From: Clostridia bacterium
Lineage (GTDB): Bacteria > Bacillota_A > Clostridia > Oscillospirales > CAG-272
Reading direction: 5' to 3'
Length of the DNA stretch: 18,367 bases
NCBI GenBank assembly: GCA_017631775.1
Contig: JAGBSQ010000051.1
Location: 1 to 18,367 of the forward strand
The translations under genes and the position numbers were made by a program. Below are positions 1-6,898 of this stretch, piece by piece. Within the stretch, counting starts at the first letter, position 1, and every line of letters begins with the position of its first letter. Under the pieces are notes generated by a model. The model saw only the letters and a list, made by a program, of their open reading frames with translations. It did not search any database and was not told the DNA's origin.

Positions 1-2
1 AC

Positions 3-839
3 CAAGCGCAGTTATCATATAACAACGCGACAATCAACTCTAACATTGCGGTAGGCGAGATTTTGGAAATTCTCTCTGCCGACAAAATTGCCGTAACGAC
101 CACCTACAACGCAGGCGGTGACGTGACCTACGTCATCAGCGCGGTCAATTCCGGCACAACGCCCGTTGGCGGCATCAGCGTTACCGACAACCTCGGTGCC
201 TATCCCTTTGGTGAGGAGACTCTTTATCCCCTGACCTACAAGGACGGCTCCGTTCGTCTTTATATCAACGGTGTTCTGCAAGCCGCACCCACAACGGTGG
301 CAGGCCCTCCCTTGGTAATTAGCGGCATTACTCTGCCTGCAAACAGCAACATTGTGCTCGTTTATGAGGCAACCGTCAACTCTTTTGCACCTCTTGGCGA
401 GGGAGATAGCGTAGTGAATACCGCAACCGTTACCGGCAACGGCATTGCAACCCCCATTACCGCCACCGAGACCGTTACCCCCGCTACCGAGGCAATGCTT
501 GACATTACCAAGAGCATCAGCCCCGTTCCCGTAGCCGAAAACGGTGTTGTGACCTACACCTTTGTCATTCGCAACAGCGGCAACACCCCTGCCGATGCAA
601 CGGCAAACGTAACGCTCACCGATACCTTCTTGCCCATTCTTTCGGATCTTACCGTTCTGCTCAACGGCGTAGCACTTGCCGAGGGCACAGGCTACACCTA
701 CTCGATTACCGAGGGCGATTTTGCTACCGTCCCCGGTGTAATCACAGTTCCTGCGGCAACCTATACCCAAGACCCCGTAAGCGGCGTTTGGTCGGTTTCC
801 CCCGGCACAGCTACCCTTACGGTTACCGGTACGGTTTAA
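3..839 (+). CDS. DUF11-repeat surface protein, 3' part only
   Basis: The frame is open from the first complete codon of the window to TAA at 837-839, so the true start and any signal peptide lie upstream. The visible 278 residues hold two beta-sandwich repeats of the DUF11 / conserved-repeat type. Each has the pattern of a theme such as TYNAGGDVTYVISAVNSG or NGVVTYTFVIRNSGNTPADA, followed by VTDNLG or LTDTFLP and an NTATVTG-like closing strand. The window opens with AQLSYNNATINSN, a linker often found between such repeats in clostridial wall proteins. The protein ends right after the last repeat, with no LPXTG motif, no C-terminal membrane helix and no S-layer homology domain, so any anchor must be N-terminal. 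Codons are rich in ACC, GCC and GTT, and Thr, Val and Ala dominate, as in extracellular adhesin-like proteins. Family known; ligand and role unknown. Confidence 0.85.
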   Translation, partial: QAQLSYNNATINSNIAVGEILEILSADKIAVTTTYNAGGDVTYVISAVNSGTTPVGGISVTDNLGAYPFGEETLYPLTYKDGSVRLYINGVLQAAPTTVAGPPLVISGITLPANSNIVLVYEATVNSFAPLGEGDSVVNTATVTGNGIATPITATETVTPATEAMLDITKSISPVPVAENGVVTYTFVIRNSGNTPADATANVTLTDTFLPILSDLTVLLNGVALAEGTGYTYSITEGDFATVPGVITVPAATYTQDPVSGVWSVSPGTATLTVTGTV

Positions 840-860
840 TTCCGCCAAAAGCCAAAAATG

Positions 861-894
861 GCCGGACAATGCACTTGCACTGTCCGGCTCTTTT
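861..894. terminator. Two-way terminator between convergent genes
   Basis: Two 13-base arms at 861-873 and 876-888 pair with one mismatch around a very short loop (GCCGGACA arm against TGTCCGGC). On the plus strand the hairpin is followed by TCTTTT. On the minus strand it is followed by a T-rich run (CATTTTTGGCTTTT). It lies 21 bases after the stop of the DUF11 gene and just after the stop of the converging minus-strand operon, so it can end both transcripts. Confidence 0.85.
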
Positions 895-896
895 GT

Positions 897-1559
897 TTAT
901 TCTTCGGTTTGAGTTTCTTCTTGGGTTTCTTCTTGAGGCTCTTCCTGAATTTCCTCTTGCATTTCTTCAGCTTCGGGAAGGTCGACACGCTCTGCCATAA
1001 GATCCTCTTGGTAGCGGTAATAGCGCTTTTTAAAGGTGAATACGGTAGCAAAGCAAGCAACGGCACAAATCAGCGCGTAGATCAAAATATTGGGGTTGAA
1101 CTCCCATTCGGCAGTGCTGTTTGCAAGCACTTGACTCACGCCCTCAACCTTGACGCTGACCGAATGAACGCGGTCAAAATTGAAATCGGTTTTCCATTCG
1201 TGGCGAATTTCTTCGGCAAGACGGGGATAAAGCGTAAGACCCTCGAGCTTGATCTCGCGGCGCTCACGGCCGTTGCCAACCACAACGGTGATGATTTCGA
1301 CAACCGCCTTTTCGTCCTCATAGTTGATCAGATAACCGCTCAGCTGGGAAACAAAATTTTGATTGGTCGTATCCAAAGGAGATGAGGAAACGCGAAATTC
1401 CTCCTTTACGGCAACGCCTTGGCTCTTGCCGATGGAGAGCAAAGATACAACAGAAACCACCAAAAAGGCCAAAGCCACAAGAGCGCACAATACTACCAGC
1501 AAGTTGTAACCAATGTGCTTTTTGCTTTGTTCTTTTACTTTTGTCCAATCAATTTTCAC
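897..1559 (-). CDS. Two-helix membrane protein with acidic C-terminal tail
   Basis: This is a 220-residue protein that I do not recognise. GTG at 1557-1559 is chosen as start because AGGAGG sits 7 bases upstream; a longer in-frame ATG at 1616 would overlap the preceding gene and has no such site. A positively charged N-terminus (KVKEQSKKH) precedes a first membrane segment at about residues 18-43. An extracytoplasmic domain of about 110 residues with alternating beta-like stretches follows, then a second segment at about 156-176 and a KKRYYRYQ stop-transfer patch. The last 30 residues are almost all Glu, Gln and Thr (EEIQEEPQEETQEETQTEE), a low-complexity cytosolic tail encoded by a degenerate DNA repeat. 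It is the last gene of the five-gene operon, 25 bases after the DegT-like gene, and precedes the terminator. A partner-binding or scaffolding role is only a guess. Confidence 0.8.
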   Translation of the reverse strand: MKIDWTKVKEQSKKHIGYNLLVVLCALVALAFLVVSVVSLLSIGKSQGVAVKEEFRVSSSPLDTTNQNFVSQLSGYLINYEDEKAVVEIITVVVGNGRERREIKLEGLTLYPRLAEEIRHEWKTDFNFDRVHSVSVKVEGVSQVLANSTAEWEFNPNILIYALICAVACFATVFTFKKRYYRYQEDLMAERVDLPEAEEMQEEIQEEPQEETQEETQTEE

Positions 1560-1566
1560 AAAAGTT

Positions 1567-1572
1567 CCTCCT
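1567..1572 (-). promoter_or_regulatory. Ribosome binding site fixing a GTG start
   Basis: AGGAGG on the minus strand, 7 bases before the GTG at 1559. It fixes the start of the two-helix membrane protein and lies between the stop of the upstream gene (1585-1587) and that start. Confidence 0.85.
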
Positions 1573-1584
1573 TTTGTTGCCAAA

Positions 1585-2418
1585 TTACAGCTGTTTTTTT
1601 GCATACGGTGTGTCAAAAACAGGCTGTCCCTTCATTTTTTCTTGCACCATGGGAGTGGGAGTTGCAAGCGCGCCTTCCTCCAAAATAATTTGTGCGGCTG
1701 CGGCAGTCCACTCGGTAACGCGAAGGTCACCGCCCACAATGTTGTTCATTACAAGAGATGCACCCTCGCCAAAACCGCGGCCGCAGTTGTGGTAAGCAAA
1801 CGCACCCTGGAAGATGCCCATATCGTTTGTGAGAACAAGACCGCTCATGCCAACGTCAATGGCAGAGCCCTTGCCCAAATTGAAGATGGCGGCATCGCAA
1901 AAATCGGTCAGAGGTCTTCCCTCGTGGCGCGCGCCGATGTAGCCGCCCACGTTGAGAATGAGGGGAATATTTCTCTCACGGCAAATTTCTTGCACGCGAG
2001 AAAGCTTATAATCTTCTTTTCTGCCAACGAGATAATCGAGAACAAGTGCGCGAACGGGAAGCTCGATGCTATCGAGAAGCGCCTCGAGAGCCTTGGGGCG
2101 AATCATGCCGCAGGTCTCGCATACGTCAGCAAAAACAGGAGTAGAACCTACACATACGGCAACCAAAGAGTCGGCAGGTGCCGAAACCTCTGCAACAACG
2201 GTTGCATCACTCGTTTGGTTCTCGTTAAAACGCGCGCCAAAGTGGCGAAGAACTGCCTCGTATGCCGCATCGTAGCTGTGGCAAAGCAGGCCGTGCTGTG
2301 CGCCGCTATACTCGGCAAGCGCTTTTGCGCAGGAAACGGAATAGGTACCAATGGTGCCCCAAACACCGCTTTCAAGGACGGAAAGCTCGGTTTCGATCAA
2401 TCTTTTTTGCATATCCAT
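1585..2418 (-). CDS. Truncated, degenerate DegT/AHBA-synthase-like protein
   Basis: A 277-residue protein that is clearly related to the neighbouring DegT-family aminotransferase but shorter at both ends. It keeps the large-domain core: GSTPVFADVCETCGMI matches GATPVLADIDDSNYLI of the neighbour, and GLVLTND and RVTEWTAAAA match GIITTND and RITELQASIL. Catalytic features are damaged. The Asp that contacts the PLP ring nitrogen (VDAAQ in the neighbour) is Asn156 in LNVGG. The phosphate-binding NGTVS segment is replaced by HSYDA. The GEGG motif is GMSG, and the only nearby lysine, Lys183, is two residues out of register with the Schiff-base lysine. The C-terminal small domain (about 120 residues) is absent. 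Start ATG at 2418 is set by AAGGAGG 8 bases upstream; that site overlaps the stop of the upstream gene. A non-catalytic partner or a pseudoenzyme seems likely; an unusual PLP enzyme cannot be excluded. Confidence 0.82.
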   Translation of the reverse strand: MDMQKRLIETELSVLESGVWGTIGTYSVSCAKALAEYSGAQHGLLCHSYDAAYEAVLRHFGARFNENQTSDATVVAEVSAPADSLVAVCVGSTPVFADVCETCGMIRPKALEALLDSIELPVRALVLDYLVGRKEDYKLSRVQEICRERNIPLILNVGGYIGARHEGRPLTDFCDAAIFNLGKGSAIDVGMSGLVLTNDMGIFQGAFAYHNCGRGFGEGASLVMNNIVGGDLRVTEWTAAAAQIILEEGALATPTPMVQEKMKGQPVFDTPYAKKQL

Positions 2419-2426
2419 TTTTTCGT

Positions 2427-2433
2427 CCTCCTT
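2427..2433 (-). promoter_or_regulatory. Ribosome binding site overlapping upstream stop
   Basis: AAGGAGG on the minus strand, 8 bases before ATG at 2418. It overlaps the TAA of the upstream aminotransferase gene (2432-2434), implying coupled translation of the two DegT-like proteins. It also rules out the longer in-frame start at 2481. Confidence 0.85.
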
Positions 2434-3628
2434 ATACGGTTTTGAGCTCGTCGGCGTGCTCCCACACCTTAACGATTGCATCTACAATACCATCAAGCGT
2501 CGCTCTGTCGGCAAGCAGAACGGCTTGACCCATCCAAGAGCCTTCCTCATAGGAGGCGCGTTCGCATACGGGAAGAGGTGTGACGTCGATCTTTGCGCCA
2601 ATCATGCGCTCGGTATCAAGCGAGGTAACGCAGGGGAAGGTGTAAAGAGGTGCATAACCCGAGCAAATCGGTACGCCCTCTGCAACAAGTGCCTTAATGA
2701 ATTGGTCGCGTGTAATGCCCTTTTTGGCAAGCTCTTCTTTTTTGAAGCGGATCATAAAGAGGTGGTATGCATGTGTTGTGATGCGCTCGTCATAAGCGAG
2801 ATGCTCCACAAAACCAAGACCCTTGAGTCTGCCTGCAAGGTATGCGGCGTTCTTGTCGCGCAAAACAACCTCGCGAGAAAGCTTTGTATATTGAGAAAGA
2901 AGAATAGATGCCTGCAGCTCGGTGATGCGGTGGTCTTGCGCTACGCTGACGAACTTGCCGTCCTCTTTGCCGCCCGAAAGCATCAATTCGAGATTTTTTG
3001 CAAGGACGTCATCATTTGTTGTAATGATGCCACCCTCGCCGCTTGTCAAGTTTTTGGAGTTTTGGCAGGAGATGGATGCCGCATCGCCATAGGCGCAAAT
3101 GCTCTTTCCCTTCCACTCGGCTCCAACGCCTTGTGCCGCATCTACAATCAGCTTTACGCCGTGGCGGCGTGCGATCTCTTCGAGCGCGTCGAGTTCGGGG
3201 GGACAACCTGCAACCGCAACCGCAACAATGGCACGGGTCTTGTCGGTAATCTTTTCTTCAACCGATGCGGGCGAGATGAGATAGTTGCTATCGTCAATAT
3301 CGGCAAGCACGGGGGTAGCGCCTGCAAACACAATGGACGAAAGGGTTGCAATAAAGGTGTAAGGAGGCAAAATAACCTCATCGCCGCGTCCAATACCGAA
3401 GCCGCGCAAAAGAAGCTCCAGGGATACGGTTCCGTTTGCAACGGCAAAGCAATGTGCCACACCGCAGTCGCGCGCAAAGGCGGTTTCGAATTCTTTTCTC
3501 AGCTTTCCGCTACTGTAATTGCCCGCAAGAAGCGTCTGTTTGAGCATTTCGCGGTCGATATCGGTTGCCTGCGGCCATGCAGGCATATTTTGTTTCAGGA
3601 CGGGCTCACCGCCGTGAATTGCAAGCAT
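2432..3628 (-). CDS. DegT/DnrJ/EryC1/StrS-family PLP aminotransferase
   Basis: This 398-residue protein has the normal length of fold-type I sugar aminotransferases. Visible signatures are the N-terminal AIHGGEPV with a nearby PAWP, typical of the AHBA-synthase/StsC-like branch; NGTVSLELLL at 65-74 for phosphate contact; DEVILPPYTFIAT at 83-95; the ring-nitrogen Asp163 in VDAAQG; and the Schiff-base Lys192 in SKNLTSGEGG. RITELQASIL follows, and then a complete small domain. Members usually transfer an amino group from glutamate or glutamine to a keto-sugar or keto-cyclitol using PLP in the cytosol. The ATG at 3628 has AAAGGAG 7 bases upstream. It is the third gene of the operon, 29 bases after the SIS gene and 13 bases before its degenerate relative. 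Given the kinase and SIS neighbours the substrate is probably a phosphorylated or free amino-sugar derivative; this is inference. Confidence 0.93.
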   Translation of the reverse strand: MLAIHGGEPVLKQNMPAWPQATDIDREMLKQTLLAGNYSSGKLRKEFETAFARDCGVAHCFAVANGTVSLELLLRGFGIGRGDEVILPPYTFIATLSSIVFAGATPVLADIDDSNYLISPASVEEKITDKTRAIVAVAVAGCPPELDALEEIARRHGVKLIVDAAQGVGAEWKGKSICAYGDAASISCQNSKNLTSGEGGIITTNDDVLAKNLELMLSGGKEDGKFVSVAQDHRITELQASILLSQYTKLSREVVLRDKNAAYLAGRLKGLGFVEHLAYDERITTHAYHLFMIRFKKEELAKKGITRDQFIKALVAEGVPICSGYAPLYTFPCVTSLDTERMIGAKIDVTPLPVCERASYEEGSWMGQAVLLADRATLDGIVDAIVKVWEHADELKTV

Positions 3629-3657
3629 AATGTTTCTCCTTTATGTATGATGTGCGC

Positions 3658-4398
3658 TCAAAGCGAGCGGATGAATGCTTTGTAGTGTTTGATGTAAGCC
3701 TCGTTGGCCTCGTCACCGCCAACCGTGTTGGCAGATTGAAAGACCTCGGGCGCGACTCCGCGCTCTTGCGTGATCTCAATGCCGCGACAAACCGCCGCCT
3801 GCAAAATCATGGAGCCGATAACGGTTGAGGTCGCACCCGTAACAGCACCGCCTACGTTGATGGCGGCATCGCCGTAGCACCCCTTGTTGTCGATAACAAC
3901 GTCGCACACCTCGCAAAGCTTTTTGCCCTCGGGGTGGCGAGAACGCGAGCGAGATGCGTGTGTGAGGTTGGTGATGCACACGGTTTTGAGTCCACGTGCG
4001 CGCGCTTCCTCTGCCATTTCTACGGCTACGGTGTTGCAGCCGGAGTTGGAGAAGAGGAACATCACACCGCCCTCTTTGATGGCGTCTACGTCATCGAGGA
4101 GGATCGATGCCAAGCCGGTAACGCGCTCGAGCTGACTGCTTGCCGCCGCTGCGCGGTGAAGCATTAAGGAATCCTCAAGAATGGGGCAAACGCGAACCAA
4201 ACCACCGGCTCTGTAGAAAATCTCTTCGGCAAGAATATGAGAGTGACCTGTGCCGAAGGTAAAAACGTATCCGTTAGTTGTGAGCGCATCTGCAATCAGA
4301 GATGCTGCTTTTTCGATGTTTTCACCTTGTGTGGTTTCAACTGCCTCTACAAGGCGTTTGATTTCATTGATATATTGTTGTGCAGAGTTCATTTGCAT
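3658..4398 (-). CDS. SIS-domain sugar-phosphate protein (UPF0309 type)
   Basis: A 246-residue single-SIS-domain protein of the UPF0309 size and pattern. FTFGTGHSHILAEE at about 46-59 is the family's start of the fold, RAGGLVRVCPI at 63-73 and SSQLERVTG at 87-95 follow, and FSNSGCNTVAVEMA at about 116-129 is the phosphosugar-binding loop. GDAAINVGG and GATSTVIGSMILQA close the domain. Known SIS proteins isomerise or bind phosphosugars (phosphoheptose isomerase, MurQ etherase, GlmS isomerase domain), but UPF0309 members have no firmly assigned reaction. The start ATG at 4398 is preceded directly by the TGA of the kinase gene (TGAATG), so translation is coupled. AAGGAG lies 5 bases upstream; a second ATG two codons later is possible but less well spaced. 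A likely job is acting on the kinase product. There is no signal peptide, so it is cytosolic. Confidence 0.9.
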   Translation of the reverse strand: MQMNSAQQYINEIKRLVEAVETTQGENIEKAASLIADALTTNGYVFTFGTGHSHILAEEIFYRAGGLVRVCPILEDSLMLHRAAAASSQLERVTGLASILLDDVDAIKEGGVMFLFSNSGCNTVAVEMAEEARARGLKTVCITNLTHASRSRSRHPEGKKLCEVCDVVIDNKGCYGDAAINVGGAVTGATSTVIGSMILQAAVCRGIEITQERGVAPEVFQSANTVGGDEANEAYIKHYKAFIRSL

Positions 4399-5310
4399 TC
4401 ACTCTCCTTTTTGTTGTTGTGCAGCATACAATGCTGCCGCAAGCTCTGCACTAATGGCAGGCTCGCAAATTTGAATGTGCGGGAATTTTTCTTTTATGCC
4501 ATTCTCAAAAGCCTTGCGAACAATGTCGTTTTTGCAAAGCACACTGCCCCAAACGCCAAGCAGATCAGCATGGCATTTTTCAAGCAATACCGTTGCATAA
4601 CGCGAAAGATGTGCGGCAGCGTCAAAGAGAATATTCTGTGCTATTTTATCGCCATCCTCAGCGCATTTTGCAACACAGCGTGAAAATCCCGCAACGTCGG
4701 GTTCAACTTCCCCGTAAAAAACGGAAATAAGCTCACGCGGAGCAGATACGCCAAAGTGCGAAATTGCCGCATCTGTTAGGGCGGTTTTTGGAGCAACCGC
4801 ATCGGCGGCACGAAGAGCGGCACAAATGCCTTCGCGACCAATATAATAGCCGCTTCCTTCATCTCCCGTAATTCTTCCCCAACCGCCGGAAACAAGGATC
4901 TCTCCCTCCCGGGTTTCACCAATTGCCATCGATCCCGTGCCGGAAATGATCAGCACACCTGGCTTTTTGCCGCCCGTAAGTGCAAAAAGCGTCATATAGG
5001 CATCGCTTCGCACATACACCGGCGCGTGCAAAAGTTTGCCTGCTCGGTTGGCAAATTCCTTTGCCATGGGGCTTTCGGATTGATCGTCGATAGAAGGGTC
5101 GCCAATGCCAATGGCGGCAATGCTTCCCCCGGGGAGGCCGAGTAGCTTGATGCCCTGTGCAAGGTTTTCAAGAGCCTTTTCAAGACCTATGAAATTGTAA
5201 TTGAGGGGCCCGCACACAGCTGAGGCAATTTCTTTTCCTTCTGCCGTAGCGGCAACCAGCGCGGTCTTTGTTCCGCCGCCGTCAACACCCACACAATAAA
5301 GCTCCTTCAT
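4399..5310 (-). CDS. BadF/BadG-type ATPase, N-acetylglucosamine-kinase-like
   Basis: A 303-residue member of the ASKHA kinases. DGGGTKTALVAAT at 10-22 is the phosphate-1 loop, RSDAYMTLFA at 101-110 carries the likely catalytic Asp103, and LIISGTGSMAIG at 120-131 is the phosphate-2 loop. GGWGRITGDEGSGYYIG at 142-158 is the hallmark of the GlcNAc-kinase group, and a C-terminal adenosine-type segment (GVWGSVL) follows. Relatives phosphorylate GlcNAc, MurNAc or glucosamine with ATP in the cytosol; activators of 2-hydroxyacyl-CoA dehydratases share the Pfam family but normally carry an iron-sulfur cysteine pair, not seen here. It is the first gene of the five-gene operon: a perfect sigma-A promoter lies upstream and AAGGAGG lies 5 bases before the ATG. 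Kinase activity on an amino sugar is likely; the exact sugar is unknown. Confidence 0.92.
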   Translation of the reverse strand: MKELYCVGVDGGGTKTALVAATAEGKEIASAVCGPLNYNFIGLEKALENLAQGIKLLGLPGGSIAAIGIGDPSIDDQSESPMAKEFANRAGKLLHAPVYVRSDAYMTLFALTGGKKPGVLIISGTGSMAIGETREGEILVSGGWGRITGDEGSGYYIGREGICAALRAADAVAPKTALTDAAISHFGVSAPRELISVFYGEVEPDVAGFSRCVAKCAEDGDKIAQNILFDAAAHLSRYATVLLEKCHADLLGVWGSVLCKNDIVRKAFENGIKEKFPHIQICEPAISAELAAALYAAQQQKGE

Positions 5311-5341
5311 TCCTGCCTCCTTGGTCGAATTTCTTTCTTTT

Positions 5342-5370
5342 ATTATATATGATTTTTCACCTTATGTCAA
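5342..5370 (-). promoter_or_regulatory. Consensus sigma-A promoter of the kinase operon
   Basis: On the minus strand TTGACA (5365-5370) and TATAAT (5342-5347) are separated by exactly 17 bases. Both hexamers are perfect. The -10 lies about 30 bases before the kinase ATG, so the untranslated leader is short. Confidence 0.92.
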
Positions 5371-5420
5371 CGAGAAATTGACGAAAAGGAAAAGGATTTT
5401 GATTTTTTCTTCTTTTTGTC

Positions 5421-5452
5421 ACCAAAATTACACGCGGGTGTTGACTTTTGGT
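5421..5452. promoter_or_regulatory. Nested inverted repeats over the -35, possible operator
   Basis: ACCAAAA (5421-5427) and TTTTGGT (5446-5452) are exact inverted copies that enclose a smaller dyad, ACAC (5430-5433) and GTGT (5438-5441). The right half covers the -35 hexamer of the plus-strand promoter, where a repressor would compete with RNA polymerase. The arms are not perfectly centred and no regulator gene is in the window, so this is a candidate only. Confidence 0.35.
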
Positions 5453-5469
5453 CACCGATTTTGTATAAT
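5441..5469 (+). promoter_or_regulatory. Sigma-A promoter of the ceramidase-like gene
   Basis: TTGACT (5441-5446) and TATAAT (5464-5469) lie 17 bases apart. The promoter is divergent from that of the kinase operon; the two -35 hexamers are about 70 bases apart, so one regulator could control both. Confidence 0.9.
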
Positions 5470-5510
5470 GGGGTTAGAAACCACTCCGAAATTGCAAAGG
5501 AGAAAAGAAT

Positions 5511-6812
5511 ATGAAAAACAACCTAGGCCTCGGCTTTGCCGATGCCATTATTACACCCCCTCACCCCGAGCAGGTCTTTCTTGACGGTTACGGCTTTCGC
5601 CTCTCCCCTGCCACCGAGGGCGTGCGCGACGATTTGCATGCAAAGGTGTGTGCTATGGTAGATGAGGAGAAGACATTTTTGCTCTTCTCTCTGGACATCA
5701 TCGGCTTGCGCGAGGATACTTACCGCTTGGTAACCTCGCAAATTAGCGACCTGACCGGAATTTCTCGCGAGGATATGGCGCTTTGTTGCATTCACACCCA
5801 CGCCGCTCCTGCCTCGGGCATTCTCGATGAGCTGCCCATCGATACCGACTATTTTGCTTGGCTTGGCGAGGTTTGCGGACGTGCTGCTCTCTCTGCAATA
5901 GAGCGCGCCTGCCCTGTGACCGCTTCGTTTGCCATTCTCCCCGAAACGCTGCAAACAAGCCACAACCGCCGCAAGGACCGCGATGTGATCGATCGCTCCA
6001 TTCGTGCAGTTGCTTTTCATGACGAGGGCGGAAAACTGCGCGGCGTTCTCACATCTGCCGCTTGCCATGCCGTTGTCAACACCGCATATTCGATTTCGGC
6101 GGACTGGTTGGCAGAGCTGAATAAGCTTTCCACCGATGAGGTCCCCTACCTCTTTTTGCAGGGTCGCGGAGCCGACATCAATCCGCAGCTCTACCTAAAC
6201 CTCCCCATTGACGAGCTGATTGCGCGTCTGGGTAGCGAATTATCGGCACCCGTGGCGCGTTTTGCAAATACTTCTCCCCAAGGAGAAGCACTTGAAGGCA
6301 GGCTCACAAGACGCTATGAGACCGTTCGCATTCCCATGAAGGAAATGACCGATCTCGCAGCGGTTCGCCAAGAGATCACGCGCGAATTCAAGGCTTACCG
6401 CGAGATCGACCCCTCTGATATTCAAAAGCACTTTGTTTTGCGCCAGCTCCAATGGTGGCGCCACATGGAACGCATGATCGAAGGCGGCGAGGATTTTGCC
6501 CTGCGCGTTCCCCTGCAGCTTCTTGCCGTAGGCAAAGCTTGTGTGTTCCTCTTTATCCCCTTTGAGCTTTTGACCTTGACCGGCAACAAGCTCGAAGAGA
6601 TGTACGCAAACGCCGGATTTGCGCGCGAAACGATATACGTGTGCGGATATTCCAACATGACCGAGGGCTATCTTGCCCCCGTTGAGGAGTTTGAATATGG
6701 CGGATACGAGGTTGCCGGTGCGGCACATTGGTACAACATTCCCGAGGCCTCTCCCGAGAGTGAAGGTGCCGTGCTCGACTGGTTCCAAAAAATGAGCGAA
6801 GAACTCAAATAA
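5511..6812 (+). CDS. Neutral/alkaline ceramidase-family protein, cytosolic
   Basis: A 433-residue protein that I assign to the N-terminal domain of neutral/alkaline ceramidases (Ceramidase_alk). The start GFADAIITPP, the metal-ligand motif CIHTHAAPASG (His95, His97), the second histidine in AACHAVV (His186), QGRGADINPQ (217-226) and the late motif EGYLAPVEEFEYGGYE (385-400, with the expected Glu and Tyr ligands) all fall in family order. In true ceramidases the GDVSP segment carries the nucleophilic serine; here that position is Asn224, so ceramide hydrolysis by the usual mechanism is doubtful. There is no signal peptide and no membrane helix, unlike secreted ceramidases. The ATG has AAAGGAG 8 bases upstream. 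It is divergent from the amino-sugar operon, hinting that it is a zinc amidase-like or related enzyme of the same pathway. Family confident, reaction unknown. Confidence 0.85.
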   Translation: MKNNLGLGFADAIITPPHPEQVFLDGYGFRLSPATEGVRDDLHAKVCAMVDEEKTFLLFSLDIIGLREDTYRLVTSQISDLTGISREDMALCCIHTHAAPASGILDELPIDTDYFAWLGEVCGRAALSAIERACPVTASFAILPETLQTSHNRRKDRDVIDRSIRAVAFHDEGGKLRGVLTSAACHAVVNTAYSISADWLAELNKLSTDEVPYLFLQGRGADINPQLYLNLPIDELIARLGSELSAPVARFANTSPQGEALEGRLTRRYETVRIPMKEMTDLAAVRQEITREFKAYREIDPSDIQKHFVLRQLQWWRHMERMIEGGEDFALRVPLQLLAVGKACVFLFIPFELLTLTGNKLEEMYANAGFARETIYVCGYSNMTEGYLAPVEEFEYGGYEVAGAAHWYNIPEASPESEGAVLDWFQKMSEELK

Positions 6813-6826
6813 GATTTCGAGCGTAT

Positions 6827-6873
6827 AAAAAATCCCCCACACCCATCAGGCGATGGGTGTGGGGGTTCTTTTT
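6827..6873. terminator. Strong two-way terminator
   Basis: A perfect 14-bp stem (6834-6847 with 6852-6865; CCCCCACACCCATC arm) closes a 4-base loop. T-rich runs follow on both strands: TTCTTTTT on the plus strand and ATTTTTTA on the minus strand. It ends the ceramidase-like gene and, in the other direction, the four-gene ABC operon whose last stop is at 6899. Confidence 0.95.
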
Positions 6874-6898
6874 GCGATTTTATTCGCGTGTTGTTAAA

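Noticed and set aside
897..1616. Longer form of the two-helix membrane protein starting at 1616
   Set aside because: It would overlap the preceding gene by 32 bases and has no suitable ribosome site, whereas GTG at 1559 has AGGAGG at ideal spacing.
3658..4398. MurQ (MurNAc-6-phosphate etherase)
   Set aside because: It pairs with a kinase and has a SIS domain, but at 246 residues it is too short and carries the UPF0309 pattern FGTGHSHILAEE, not MurQ motifs.
4399..5310. Activator of a 2-hydroxyacyl-CoA dehydratase or benzoyl-CoA reductase subunit
   Set aside because: Same Pfam family, but the GGWG...GDEGSGYYIG pattern fits GlcNAc kinases, the iron-sulfur cysteine arrangement is missing and the neighbours are sugar genes.
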